Of a stretch of 43,841 bases of DNA, positions 17,496 to 25,404 are shown in pieces. This DNA comes from Propionibacteriaceae bacterium. Its GTDB lineage: Bacteria; Actinomycetota; Actinomycetes; Propionibacteriales; Propionibacteriaceae. Where the stretch lies: the NCBI GenBank assembly GCA_905372155.1, contig CAJPNZ010000015.1, positions 1 to 43,841 on the forward strand, given 5' to 3'. Numbering within the stretch: position 1 is the stretch's first letter; each line of letters opens with the position of its first letter. Below the pieces are notes generated by a model that was given only the letters and a program-made list of their open reading frames with translations, had not been told where the DNA came from and did not search any database. Made by a program: the position numbers and the translations under genes.

Positions 17496-17922
17496 TTAGA
17501 CCGTGACCCCGCAGTCAGACCCCCAACTGAACGGCAGCTGCATCACGAGGTCGATACTTTTCCGGGGCTGGTATCGCAGCCCCCAACCCGCCTTGAGGCC
17601 GGCGCGGTAGAGATACTTGGGGAGCCTCGGTTCGGAACGCTCGTTGCCATAAGGAAGCCATCCAATCGGCGCCAATCCGCGCTCGATTTTATCCGAGCTT
17701 TCCTTTCTCAAAGATCCCGCTGTGGGATATCTGATTACGCTGTCGCCGTCAGGAACCCCGAAGACCTCGCGAGCCCGGCGGGCAAACTCTGAACCCGATC
17801 CGGCTCCTTACTTTGCTCCCACACCTGCCCCCACTCCTTTCCTGTCTCTTTCGCCGCTCGGAAGTCGTATTCAGGTTCGAGTTGATAGAAAATATCGAAA
17901 CCGCGATCGCCAAGGTCGCCAC
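17496..17922 (-). pseudogene. Candidate frameshifted gene for a small membrane-anchored protein
   Basis: Reading the minus strand, three successive frames each look protein-like in turn. First a hydrophobic start from a GTG at 17922 (VATLAIAVSIFSINSNL), then a charged helix-like segment (AAKETGKEWGQVWEQSKEP), then a longer stretch from about 17794 to the stop at 17496 (EFARRAREVFGVPDGDSVIR, later WLPYGNERSEPRLPKYLYRA). Two single-base shifts would join them into one protein of roughly 140 residues. A TATATA (17944-17949) lies suitably upstream. I do not recognise the family. A genuine short gene using only the last frame (a TTG start at 17711, 71 residues) is the alternative. Confidence 0.3.
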
Positions 17923-18015
17923 GATAGCGCCTGTGCGTTGCCTTATATAGGCGCCATCGCTGGGTTCGTTCACCACCCTCCGAGGAGCCGCAGGCATCCG
18001 ACCCCTCCGGCGGGC

Positions 18016-18021
18016 TACCCT
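18016..18021 (+). promoter_or_regulatory. Leaderless-type -10 (TACCCT) for the 390-residue membrane protein
   Basis: TACCCT ends 6 nt before the GTG at 18028. The GTG is followed directly by an in-frame ATG. No ribosome-binding site or clear -35 is seen. Confidence 0.45.
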
Positions 18022-18027
18022 CGGGGC

Positions 18028-19200
18028 GTGATGCGAAAAATCCTGGCGTCGGCGTTGGCGTTGGTCTCCCTGCTGTCGCTGGTCCACCTGGGCCGCGCCA
18101 CCCTGCCCGGGCTGCGCGGCCCGGATGTGGTCGCCTCCCAGGTTTCCTGGCTGGCCGGGAAGGCGCCGTCGGCCGCATCCGAGATGCAAGCGCTGTTTCC
18201 CGAGGGTGAGTTCTTCACCTGGGCTTTGACCGGCCTGGCGGCCGGGAACCTGGCCCGTGCGGGTCGCGATCCCCAAAGCCACCTCGCGCTTCTGGAACGG
18301 GTCATCGCCGAGACCGGAAACCCGGTGGTCGCCGATCGTTTCGGCACCAACGATCTGCTGCCGCACGGGACCTTCTACCACGGATGGCGGCTGCTCCTGC
18401 TGGTGGACCGTGCTGCCCTGACCGGGGATGCGGCGCAGCTGGCCGAGGTCTCCTCAGAGGCCCGGGCCATCGCGGGGGCCCTTGGTGAGAATCCCCTGCC
18501 GTCGTCCTATCCCGGTGCGGCGTGGCCCTGCGACGTCATCGTGGCGCTCGCTGCCGTGCATCGGGCCAGCCGGATCGTCGAGATTCCCGGACTGGCCGGC
18601 GTCACGAAACGGTGGTTCGAGGCGATGGAGGCGTACCGGGATCCGAGCAACGGGCTGCTGGTTCACCAGCGCGGGGAGTCCCGGGCACGCGGCGCATCGC
18701 AGTCGATCATCCAGATGTTCCTGCCCGACATCGAGCCGGAGCGGGCGACCCGCGAGTGGGGGATCTACAAGCAGGCTTTCCTGTCCCCGACGCTGGGGCT
18801 GGTGGGGATCCGGGAACACGCCCACGGCGTCGACGCCCCCGGGGACGTGGATTCCGGACCGCTCGTCAACGGGGTCTCGGCGAGCGCCTCCGCGGTGACG
18901 CTGGCGGCCGCCCGTCGCCACGGGGACATCGAACTCGCCACGGTCCTGGACCGGGAGGCCGACCTGCTCGGCCTGCCGCTGCCGGCCGGCTCGGGGACGA
19001 CCTTCGCCCTCGGGTTCCTGCCCGTCGGGGACGCCTTCGTCGCATGGGCGCGTTCGGTTCCGGCCGGAGAGGCCACCGGTGATCCCGCGCCCCAACCCTG
19101 GTGGTGGCTCATGTGGCTGACAGCCCTCCTTCCCGGCGCCGCCGGAGGAGCTTTGTGGTTCGGGAGGAGGAGGTCCCGCGGGAAACCACCCCTGCCATGA
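18028..19200 (+). CDS. Unknown exported protein, anchored at both ends
   Basis: I do not recognise this family. 390 residues. An N-terminal hydrophobic segment (KILASALALVSLLSLVHLG, residues 4-22) is a signal anchor or signal peptide. A C-terminal transmembrane segment (WWWLMWLTALLPGAAGGALWFG, just before a basic RRRSRGK end) would fix the C-terminus in the membrane with its tail inside. The 330-residue middle part is mostly helical-looking with repeated Leu/Ala-rich helices and conserved-looking Gly/Trp/His positions (LPHGTFYHGWRLLL, VHQRGESRARGASQS, REWGIYKQAFLSPTLG), reminiscent of an (alpha/alpha) barrel such as glycan-active enzymes; this is a guess from pattern only. Start: GTG 18028 from the leaderless promoter, or ATG 18031. 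Upstream open sequence is low in similarity to coding DNA. Confidence 0.75.
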   Translation: MMRKILASALALVSLLSLVHLGRATLPGLRGPDVVASQVSWLAGKAPSAASEMQALFPEGEFFTWALTGLAAGNLARAGRDPQSHLALLERVIAETGNPVVADRFGTNDLLPHGTFYHGWRLLLLVDRAALTGDAAQLAEVSSEARAIAGALGENPLPSSYPGAAWPCDVIVALAAVHRASRIVEIPGLAGVTKRWFEAMEAYRDPSNGLLVHQRGESRARGASQSIIQMFLPDIEPERATREWGIYKQAFLSPTLGLVGIREHAHGVDAPGDVDSGPLVNGVSASASAVTLAAARRHGDIELATVLDREADLLGLPLPAGSGTTFALGFLPVGDAFVAWARSVPAGEATGDPAPQPWWWLMWLTALLPGAAGGALWFGRRRSRGKPPLP

Positions 19201-19241
19201 TCCGCTTGCTTTCCCGGCGGAAAGGTTTCACGGAAGAACTG

Positions 19242-19247
19242 TAGGCT
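19242..19247 (+). promoter_or_regulatory. Leaderless-type -10 (TAGGCT) for the SBF-like transporter
   Basis: TAGGCT ends 8 nt before the GTG at 19256. No ribosome-binding sequence lies between them. Confidence 0.35.
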
Positions 19248-19255
19248 CGGGTCTC

Positions 19256-20233
19256 GTGTGGTCGAAGATGAAGGACCCGTTCCTGCTCTACATCCTGCTC
19301 TCCGCTTTGGTCGGATTCCTACTGCCGACCTCCGGAACAGCCACCGACGTCCTCGACCTGGCGACGAAGATCGCGATCTTCCTGCTGTTCCTCGGCTATG
19401 GGGCGCGCCTGTCGACAGCCGAGGCGTGGGCCGGCCTGAAGCACTGGCGGCTACACCTGACGATCTTCGCCTGCACCTTCGTGGTGTTCCCGCTCATCGG
19501 TCTGGGTCTGCTGCACCTGCCCTGGTACTCCCCCGGCCTGGCGCTGGGGCTGGCCTTCCTGACGCTGGTGCCGTCCACGGTGCAGTCGTCGATCACGTTC
19601 ACGTCCATCGCCGGTGGCAACATCGCGGGGGCCATCGTCTCGGCCACCACCTCGAACCTGCTCGGGGTGATCCTGACGCCGCTGCTCGTCATGGCCCTGC
19701 TGCCCACCACGGGCGCCGCCCCCGTCGGGTGGGATTCCTTCGGTGCCGTGATGGTTCAGTTGCTGCTGCCCTTCATCCTCGGGCAGTTCTCGCGTCGCTG
19801 GACCGCGGACTTCATGGCCCGCAACCGCAAGAACCTCAGGTGGCTGGACCAGGGCGTGATCTGCCTGGTGGTCTACGGCGCCTTCGGGGACCTCCGCCGC
19901 AACGGCATCACCGCGACCGGCACGGAGCTGCTGATCATGCTGGCGCTGTGCCTGGTGATCCTGGCGTTCATGCTGTGTTTCACCCGGCAGCTCGCCCGAA
20001 CCCTCGGGTTTGGTCGCGCCGACGAGATCGCCATCGTCTTCTGCGGCACGAAGAAATCCCTGGCGACGGGGGTGCCGATGGCGACGGTGCTGTTCGCGGG
20101 CCAGACCGTGGGGCTGATCGTCTTCCCGCTGATGGTCTTCCACACCCTCCAGCTCATAGCCTGTACCATCATCGCGCAGCGCTACGCGGCAACCGATGGC
20201 GCGGAGAACCGGCCGCGGGACCAGGATTCCTGA
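19256..20233 (+). CDS. SBF-like / bile acid:sodium symporter family transporter
   Basis: Polytopic inner-membrane protein of the SBF-like (YfeH/SLC10A7-type) branch of the bile acid:sodium symporter superfamily. 325 residues with about ten hydrophobic segments. Seen: ILLSALVGFLLPTSG at the N-terminus, IFLLFLGYGARLS, the conserved VPSTVQSSITFTSIAGGN pair of crossover motifs, and FCGTKKSLATGVPMATVLF. In this branch the physiological substrate is usually unknown, so a bile-acid role should not be assumed. The start is a GTG 8 nt after TAGGCT. The gene stands alone; the 240-bp gap after it holds the fumC terminator. Confidence 0.85.
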   Translation: MWSKMKDPFLLYILLSALVGFLLPTSGTATDVLDLATKIAIFLLFLGYGARLSTAEAWAGLKHWRLHLTIFACTFVVFPLIGLGLLHLPWYSPGLALGLAFLTLVPSTVQSSITFTSIAGGNIAGAIVSATTSNLLGVILTPLLVMALLPTTGAAPVGWDSFGAVMVQLLLPFILGQFSRRWTADFMARNRKNLRWLDQGVICLVVYGAFGDLRRNGITATGTELLIMLALCLVILAFMLCFTRQLARTLGFGRADEIAIVFCGTKKSLATGVPMATVLFAGQTVGLIVFPLMVFHTLQLIACTIIAQRYAATDGAENRPRDQDS

Positions 20234-20253
20234 CCGTGAAGTGACCGCGCTGG

Positions 20254-20316
20254 TCAGCCCGTGATGACCTTGAACGCGATGGCCATGACGATGGCGTTGT
20301 AGCAGACCCGCGAAGG
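20254..20316 (-). pseudogene. Possible gene remnant: hydrophobic C-terminal end
   Basis: In one minus-strand frame the sequence reads RVCYNAIVMAIAFKVITG followed by TGA, which looks like the last transmembrane stretch of a membrane protein. The frame has no start codon or family match upstream, and the fumC terminator lies just beyond. It may be the scar of a deleted gene or chance; the segment is very short. Confidence 0.15.
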
Positions 20317-20397
20317 CCGCCGCCGGGCTCCAGACCGGCAATGCTCGAGCGCGTCACGGGGTGCAGTTTGCCGCATCGCGGCCTCCGAGTACCGGGC

Positions 20398-20442
20398 GAA
20401 CGCGGCTCCCGCCCTTCGGGAAGGAGGGCGGGAGCCGCGTTC
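20398..20442 (-). terminator. Long hairpin terminator downstream of fumC
   Basis: A perfect 18-bp stem (20398-20415 with 20425-20442) closes a 9-nt loop, 32 nt after the fumC stop. It is the longest perfect inverted repeat I found in the window. No U-tract follows on either strand, typical of high-GC actinobacterial terminators, so it could stop both fumC transcripts and read-through from the transporter gene. Confidence 0.65.
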
Positions 20443-20474
20443 ATCGATCCAGCCGGCATCCCGGCGTCACGGCC

Positions 20475-21887
20475 TCACTCGTCGGCGGCGCTCGGGTGGG
20501 TCATGTCGGCGGGAACCACCCATTGGTCGAACTGTTCGTCGGTCAGGAAGCCGAGCTCCAGGGCCGACTCGCGCAGCGACAGTCCCTTGTGGTGGGCGTT
20601 CTTCGCGATCTTCGAGGCCTTGTCGTACCCGATGTGCCGGTTGAGGGCGGTCACCTGCATCAGGTTGGTGTCCAGGTTGGCCTGGATCCGTTCCTTGTTC
20701 GGTTCGATGCCGTAGGCGCAATTGGAGTCGAAGGAGACGCAGGCGTCGCCGAGCAGCTGGATGGACTCGAGCACGCACCATGCCATGACCGGTTTGAACA
20801 CGTTGAGCTGGAAGTTGCCCTGGGAGCCTGCGAAACCGACGGTGGCATCGTTGCCGAAGACCTTCGTCGCCACCATCGTCATGGCCTCGCACTGGGTGGG
20901 GTTCACCTTGCCGGGCATGATGGAGGATCCGGGTTCGTTCTCGGGGATGAGCAGCTCGCCGATGCCGTTGCGGGGCCCGGATGCGTACCAGCGCACGTCG
21001 TTGGCGATCTTCATCAGGGCGTCGCCCAGGACTCGCAGCGCACCGGAGACCAACACCAGCGCGTCGTGGGCGCCCAGCGCCGCGAAGAGGTTGGCGGCCT
21101 GTTTGAACTCGATGCCGGTCTCCTCGGAGATCTTCTCGGCGGTGAGCGCCCCGAACCTGGGATGGGCGTTCAGGCCGGTGCCGACGGCGGTGCCGCCGAT
21201 CGCCAGTTCACGGGCACGCGAGTCTGCGTACTCGATGCCCTCCAAGGCGAAGTCGATCTGGGCCACCCAGCCGGAGAACACCTGGCCGAGGCGGATCGGG
21301 GTGGCGTCCTGCAGGTGGGTGCGCCCTACCATGATCACGTCGTCGTACTGCTTGGCCTTCGCGTCCAGGGTGTCGCGCAGTTTCCGGACCCGCGGGTACA
21401 TGGCCGCCAGTTCGTTGACCACTGCGATGTGCATAGCCGTCGGGAAGGTGTCGTTGGATGACTGGCCACGGTTGACGTGGTCGTTGGGGTGGACGGGGGT
21501 CTTGGTGCCGAGTTCGCCTCCGGCCAGCTCGATGGCGCGGTTGGAGATGACCTCGTTGACGTTCATGTTGGACTGGGTGCCGGACCCGGTCTGGAACACC
21601 ACCAGCGGGAAGTGGTCGTCCAGCTTGCCCTCGATGACCTCGTCGCCGGCCTTGGCGATGAGATCGGCGATGTCGCGCGGAAGCTCCCCGAGCTCCGCGT
21701 TCGCCAGCGCCGCGGATTTCTTCAGGATGCCGAGCGCCTTGACCATCGGCCGACCCCACACGAAGGTCTCGCGCCCGATGTCGAAATTGTGAAGCGACCT
21801 CTCGGTCTGGGCACCCCAGTACCGGTCGGAGGCCACCTCAATGGTGCCCATCGAGTCGGATTCGGTGCGGGTGTTCGGTGTTGCCAT
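20475..21887 (-). CDS. fumC: Fumarate hydratase, class II
   Basis: Iron-independent fumarase that interconverts fumarate and malate in the TCA cycle; in propionic-acid bacteria the same step also serves the reverse, succinate-forming branch. 470 residues. Seen: GSGTQSNMNVNEVISNRA, HPNDHVNRGQSSNDTFPTAMH, LVGRTHLQDATPI-like sequence, and the superfamily signature GSSIMPGKVNP. The ATG at 21887 follows AAAGGAG; ten codons upstream in frame are discarded. A strong hairpin terminator follows. Monocistronic by position. Confidence 0.97.
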   Translation of the reverse strand: MATPNTRTESDSMGTIEVASDRYWGAQTERSLHNFDIGRETFVWGRPMVKALGILKKSAALANAELGELPRDIADLIAKAGDEVIEGKLDDHFPLVVFQTGSGTQSNMNVNEVISNRAIELAGGELGTKTPVHPNDHVNRGQSSNDTFPTAMHIAVVNELAAMYPRVRKLRDTLDAKAKQYDDVIMVGRTHLQDATPIRLGQVFSGWVAQIDFALEGIEYADSRARELAIGGTAVGTGLNAHPRFGALTAEKISEETGIEFKQAANLFAALGAHDALVLVSGALRVLGDALMKIANDVRWYASGPRNGIGELLIPENEPGSSIMPGKVNPTQCEAMTMVATKVFGNDATVGFAGSQGNFQLNVFKPVMAWCVLESIQLLGDACVSFDSNCAYGIEPNKERIQANLDTNLMQVTALNRHIGYDKASKIAKNAHHKGLSLRESALELGFLTDEQFDQWVVPADMTHPSAADE

Positions 21888-21984
21888 TGGAACTCCTTTG
21901 CTCTGTCGCCAACGCATCCAAGGTTATCGTCAACGAACCGGCGCCGGGCCAGCGGGTGTTGCGCGCGTTTCCCGCTTGCTTTTC

Positions 21985-22785
21985 TCAACCCAGGGATGCG
22001 GGGCGGGAACGGGCACTCCACCTGCCGTCATCGGTGCGGGCGACCACAAGGTCCATGCCGAATGCGGCACTCAGGTTGGCGTCGGTGAGCGTTTCCTCCA
22101 ACGGCCCGGCGGCGGTCACCCGCCCTCCGGAGAGCAACAGGCAGTGGGTGACGCCGTCGGGGATCTCCTCGACGTGGTGGGTCACCAGGACGCTGGCGGG
22201 GGAACCGGGATCCTGGAAGAGCTCGGTCAGGGTGCCGACGAGTGCCTCACGGCCCGCCAGGTCGAGCCCGCCGGCGGGTTCGTCGAGGAGCAGCAGCTCC
22301 GGATCGGTCATCAGCGCCCGGGCGATCTGCACGCGTTTGCGTTCCCCCTCGCTGAGGGTCCCGAAGGTGCGATCAGCGAGGTGTTCCACGTACAGGGAGT
22401 AGAGCAGGCCACGGGCACGCCCCTCGTCGCCGCTGTCGTACTCTTCGCGCCAACGTCCTATCACCGCCCAGGCGGCCGAGATCACCACGTCGAGGACCCG
22501 CTCCCCCGCGGGAATGCGCTCGGCCAGGGAGGAGGAGGTCAACCCGATGCGGGGCCGCAGCTCGAACACGTCGACCCGGCCCAGCACCTCGTCGAGCAGG
22601 CGAACCGTCCCGGAGGTCGGGAACATGTTCGCGGAAAGTATGGACAGCAGAGTGGTCTTGCCGGCCCCGTTGGGACCCAACAGCACCCAGCGCTCATCCT
22701 CTCCGATGCTCAGGTTCACCGTATCCAACAGAGTCGAGGTCCCACGTCTGACCGTCACATCTTCGAGCGCTGCCACCATTGCCAT
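21985..22785 (-). CDS. ABC transporter ATP-binding protein, stand-alone
   Basis: Cytosolic ATPase subunit with one nucleotide-binding domain. 266 residues. Walker A GPNGAGKT (37-44), Q-loop region near 86, signature LSEGERKR (144-151), Walker B LLLLDEP (164-170) and the H-loop in VLVTHHVEEIP. It resembles the YlmA/ModF-like ATPases that are encoded without an adjacent permease, and no permease or binding protein is next to it here, so the partner is unknown. The ATG at 22785 lies 7 nt after TAACGT, and the frame's 34 upstream codons overlap the fabI end, so the leaderless start is preferred. The gap to the fabI stop is 73 bp. Confidence 0.88.
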   Translation of the reverse strand: MAMVAALEDVTVRRGTSTLLDTVNLSIGEDERWVLLGPNGAGKTTLLSILSANMFPTSGTVRLLDEVLGRVDVFELRPRIGLTSSSLAERIPAGERVLDVVISAAWAVIGRWREEYDSGDEGRARGLLYSLYVEHLADRTFGTLSEGERKRVQIARALMTDPELLLLDEPAGGLDLAGREALVGTLTELFQDPGSPASVLVTHHVEEIPDGVTHCLLLSGGRVTAAGPLEETLTDANLSAAFGMDLVVARTDDGRWSARSRPASLG

Positions 22786-22792
22786 GGGGTCA

Positions 22793-22798
22793 ACGTTA
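22793..22798 (-). promoter_or_regulatory. Leaderless-type -10 (TAACGT) for the ABC ATPase
   Basis: TAACGT ends 7 nt before the ATG at 22785, with no Shine-Dalgarno sequence in between and no clear -35. Confidence 0.45.
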
Positions 22799-22858
22799 CT
22801 CGTACCGAGGGTTTCGCGGGCAAGGGCCTGTTCCACCCACGAAACCCTCCGGATCTCG

Positions 22859-23632
22859 TCAGGCCCCGGTCGAGTGGAGACCACCATCGACGTGGATCAC
22901 TTCACCGGTGGTGGCGGGGAACCAGTCGGACAGCAGCGCCACGACGGCCTTGGCGGTGGCCGTGGTGTCGGTGGGATCCCACCCGAGGGGCGCACGCTGT
23001 TCCCAGATGTCGTTGAATTCCTCGGCCCCGGGAATGGCCTTCTTCGCGATGGTGTCGATGGGCCCGGCCGCGACCAGGTTGGACCGGATGCCCTCGGAAC
23101 CCAGGTACCGGGCCAGGTAACGGCTGGCCGATTCGAGCCCCGCCTTTGCCACCCCCATCCAGTCATACTGCGGCCACGTGACCCGGGCGTCGAAGGTGAG
23201 GCCGACGATGGAGGAACCGCCGTGAAGCAGTTCCCGACAGGCCACCGCAAGCGAGACGTAGGAGTAGGTGGAGGTGTTCAGGGAGATCCCGACGTCCTTC
23301 CACCCGGTGTTCAGGAAGGCCCCGCCGAGGGCCCGCTCGGGATTGGCGAAGGCGATGGAGTGGACGATGCCGTCCAGGCGGTCACCGAAGTGTTCGCCAA
23401 GCTGCCCGGGCAGCGCCGCGAGGTGTTCGGGGTCGGTGACGTCGAGTTCCAGCACAGGCGGGACGGTCTCCAACCGCCCGACGACGCGCCGGGTCAGTCC
23501 GACGGCCCGTCCGAGGTTGCTGACGACCACCTTGGCGCCCTCGGCCTGTGCGATCTCGGTGACGCGGTAAGCGATGGATGTGTCCATGGTCACTCCGGTG
23601 ACCAGGATGTTCTTGCCGTCGAGGATTCCCAT
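22859..23632 (-). CDS. fabI: Enoyl-[acyl-carrier-protein] reductase (NADH), InhA-type
   Basis: Last reductive step of each fatty-acid elongation cycle. 257 residues, short-chain dehydrogenase fold. Seen: cofactor motif GVTMDTSIAY (13-22), HSIAF (91-95) which in mycobacterial InhA includes the isoniazid-adduct-contacting Ser94 (here Ser92), and the catalytic Tyr156/Lys163 in YDWMGVAKAG. It closely follows fabG (24 bp), the same pairing as mabA-inhA in mycobacteria, so the two act successively in fatty-acid synthesis. Transcribed from the fabG promoter; no separate promoter is evident. Confidence 0.94.
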   Translation of the reverse strand: MGILDGKNILVTGVTMDTSIAYRVTEIAQAEGAKVVVSNLGRAVGLTRRVVGRLETVPPVLELDVTDPEHLAALPGQLGEHFGDRLDGIVHSIAFANPERALGGAFLNTGWKDVGISLNTSTYSYVSLAVACRELLHGGSSIVGLTFDARVTWPQYDWMGVAKAGLESASRYLARYLGSEGIRSNLVAAGPIDTIAKKAIPGAEEFNDIWEQRAPLGWDPTDTTATAKAVVALLSDWFPATTGEVIHVDGGLHSTGA

Positions 23633-23656
23633 GTAGATACTCCTTGTCTTGTTTTC

Positions 23657-24364
23657 TCAATGGCCCATTCCGAGGCCGCCGTCGACCGGTATGACGGCGC
23701 CCGAGACATATCCCGCCTCTGCCAGGAACAACGCCGCGCCCGCGACGTCCTCGGCCTGCCCAAGGCGTGCAGCCGGGATGCGTTCCCGGTATCCTTTGAT
23801 GACCTTCTCGTCCAGGGTCGCGGTCATGTCGGTCTCGATGAACCCGGGGGTGATCACGTTGGCGGTGATGTTCCGGCTTCCCAGTTCGCGGGCGAGGCTG
23901 CGGGCCATGCCGATGAGCGCCGATTTGGAGGCCGCGTAGTTGACCTGTCCGGGTGATCCGAGCAACCCGACCACCGAGGAGATCAGGATGATCCTCCCGA
24001 ACCGGGTACGGGTCATGGGGCGGACCGCCCGCCGCACCACGCGGAAGGTACCGGTCAAGTTGGTGTCGATCACGGTTTCCCAGTCCGCGTCCGACATCCG
24101 CGCCAGCAGGGTGTCCTTCGTCACCCCGGCGTTGGCGACGAGCACCTCAACGCTCCCCAGCTCGGCCTCGACCCTCTCGAAGGCCGCCTCCACCCGGGCC
24201 TGGTCCGTGATGTCGCATTCAACGGGCAGCACGCCCTCGGGAACCTCGCCCCCGGCACGATGGGTACCCGCGACGCGATACCCCGCGCCGAGGAACTTCT
24301 CGGCGATGACACGGCCGATGCCGCGCGTCGCCCCGGTAACGAGAACAACAGGCTTGTCTTGCAC
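23657..24364 (-). CDS. fabG: 3-oxoacyl-[acyl-carrier-protein] reductase
   Basis: NADPH-dependent reduction of beta-ketoacyl-ACP in fatty-acid synthesis. About 235 residues. Seen: the Rossmann motif VTGATRGIG near the N-terminus, NAG (VLVANAGVT), the catalytic Ser in ILISSVVGLLG, and YAASK (Tyr/Lys). ANVITPGFIETDMT and the C-terminal VIPVDGGLGM are typical. Start: GTG at 24364, because TAGTGT lies exactly 7 nt before it; a GTG three codons upstream (24373) is the alternative. It overlaps nothing, and fabI follows. The promoter shares its -10 with the divergent rRNA methyltransferase gene. Confidence 0.94.
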   Translation of the reverse strand: MQDKPVVLVTGATRGIGRVIAEKFLGAGYRVAGTHRAGGEVPEGVLPVECDITDQARVEAAFERVEAELGSVEVLVANAGVTKDTLLARMSDADWETVIDTNLTGTFRVVRRAVRPMTRTRFGRIILISSVVGLLGSPGQVNYAASKSALIGMARSLARELGSRNITANVITPGFIETDMTATLDEKVIKGYRERIPAARLGQAEDVAGAALFLAEAGYVSGAVIPVDGGLGMGH

Positions 24365-24371
24365 GGACCAC

Positions 24372-24381
24372 ACACTATCGT
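24372..24381. promoter_or_regulatory. Symmetrical bidirectional leaderless promoter
   Basis: TAGTGT on the minus strand (24372-24377) and TATCGT on the plus strand (24376-24381) overlap on the TA at 24376-24377. Each is followed after exactly 7 nt by a GTG start: 24364 (fabG, minus) and 24389 (rlmA, plus). The two starts are equidistant from the centre at 24376.5. TTGTCT at 24354-24359 is a possible -35 for the plus direction with a 16-bp spacer. Confidence 0.55.
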
Positions 24382-24388
24382 GGGCGCC

Positions 24389-25213
24389 GTGATGGCCGGT
24401 CGCCCCGTTCCCGATGGGCTCTCCCGCGTAGTTGCCTGGCTCCGCTGCCCGGTCTGCGCCGCGCCCCTAGAATTGGCCGGCAGAACGCTCGGCTGCGAGA
24501 ACCGCCACTGCTTCGATGTCGCCCGGCAGGGACATCTGAACCTGTTGCTGCGGGCCGCACCGAAAAACGCTGACACCCCCGAAATGCTCGCCGCACGCAA
24601 TCGTTTCCTGGCAGGGGGCTGGTACGAGCCACTGACCCGGAGGGTGATCACCGCCTTGGCCGGCGCCGGCCGGGTACTCGAGGTGGGAGCCGGAACCGGC
24701 CACTACATCGGGGCCTTCCTGGACGCGACCCCCGGGGCGACCTGCCTGGCGGTTGACGTCTCCCCGGCTGCCTGCCGCCACGCAGCCAGACGCAGTCCAC
24801 GGCTGGGAGCCGTCGTCGCCGACGTCTGGCGTCGCCTGCCCATCGTTTCGGGAGGCCTGGAGGCCGTGCTCTGCGTGTTCGCACCCCGCAACCCGGCTGA
24901 GTTCGCCCGGGTACTCGCCCCGGGCGGGCAGCTCGTGGTGGTGACCCCGGGCCGGGATCATCTCGTGGAATTGCGTGACTCGCTCGGGCTGCTGGGAATC
25001 GAACCGGAAAAGCTGGAACGACTCGATGGTTCGATGACCGGTTTCAGGCTCGTGGACCGCCAAGAACTGACTCACTCACTGCGCCTACCGGCCGAAGCAA
25101 CACGGGATCTCGTCGCGATGGGTCCCAACGCTTTTCACGCCCACACCGTTCCTGGCACGACAAGGACAACCGCAGCCTTCGTGATCAGCACGTTTCAAGC
25201 ACAAGGACGTTGA
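24389..25213 (+). CDS. rlmA: 23S rRNA (guanine-N1)-methyltransferase, RlmA/TlrB type
   Basis: SAM-dependent methyltransferase that modifies a guanine in helix 35 of 23S rRNA; Gram-positive members act at G748 and some give tylosin tolerance. 274 residues. The N-terminal zinc site has Cys20, Cys23, Cys36 and His40 with the same C-x2-C-x12-C-x3-H spacing as E. coli RlmA. FDVARQGHLNLL follows. The SAM fold begins at RVLEVGAGTGHYIGAF, with AVDVSPAACRHA. Start: GTG 24389, 7 nt after TATCGT and followed directly by an in-frame ATG. Which guanine is modified cannot be decided by sequence alone. Confidence 0.87.
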   Translation: MMAGRPVPDGLSRVVAWLRCPVCAAPLELAGRTLGCENRHCFDVARQGHLNLLLRAAPKNADTPEMLAARNRFLAGGWYEPLTRRVITALAGAGRVLEVGAGTGHYIGAFLDATPGATCLAVDVSPAACRHAARRSPRLGAVVADVWRRLPIVSGGLEAVLCVFAPRNPAEFARVLAPGGQLVVVTPGRDHLVELRDSLGLLGIEPEKLERLDGSMTGFRLVDRQELTHSLRLPAEATRDLVAMGPNAFHAHTVPGTTRTTAAFVISTFQAQGR

Positions 25214-25404
25214 GCGAAGTACCACAGAACGAAGCACGACCAGTGCGTGCGACGCGGAAGGAACTCCGTGGCGATCCGGAACGGCTTCATCGCGCGAAAA
25301 AATCAGGGAGCGTTGCGCGCATTCAGCAGGGCAACCACATCCGGCCTGCCCTCGACAAGGTCAAGGCCGCCAACCATCATCCACGGAACCTCTAGACTGA
25401 CATC
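25214..25404. other. Intergenic region before the polysaccharide polymerase gene
   Basis: 191 bp. It holds the TAGACT promoter hexamer at 25393-25398. In the minus-strand reading a short stretch (VGGLDLVEGRPDVVALLNA) looks mildly protein-like before a stop, but I see no start or family match. No convincing terminator hairpin for the methyltransferase gene. Confidence 0.4.
25393..25398 (+). promoter_or_regulatory. Leaderless-type -10 (TAGACT) for the polymerase gene
   Basis: TAGACT ends 6 nt before the GTG at 25405, with no ribosome-binding sequence and no clear -35. Confidence 0.45.

Larger units (their letters stand above)
16768..18027. other. Gene-poor 1.26-kb stretch, AT-richer than its flanks
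   Basis: No open frame here resembles a known family, and base composition is visibly lower in GC than neighbouring genes, with AT runs such as AAAAATTT near 17411 and TATATA at 17944. An 8-bp inverted repeat (CAGAACCC 17340-17347, GGGTTCTG 17362-17369) may be a hairpin. The right third carries the broken reading frame annotated separately. I see no transposase, integrase, tRNA or terminal repeats. A decayed acquired segment is the simplest explanation, but this is inference. Confidence 0.5.
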
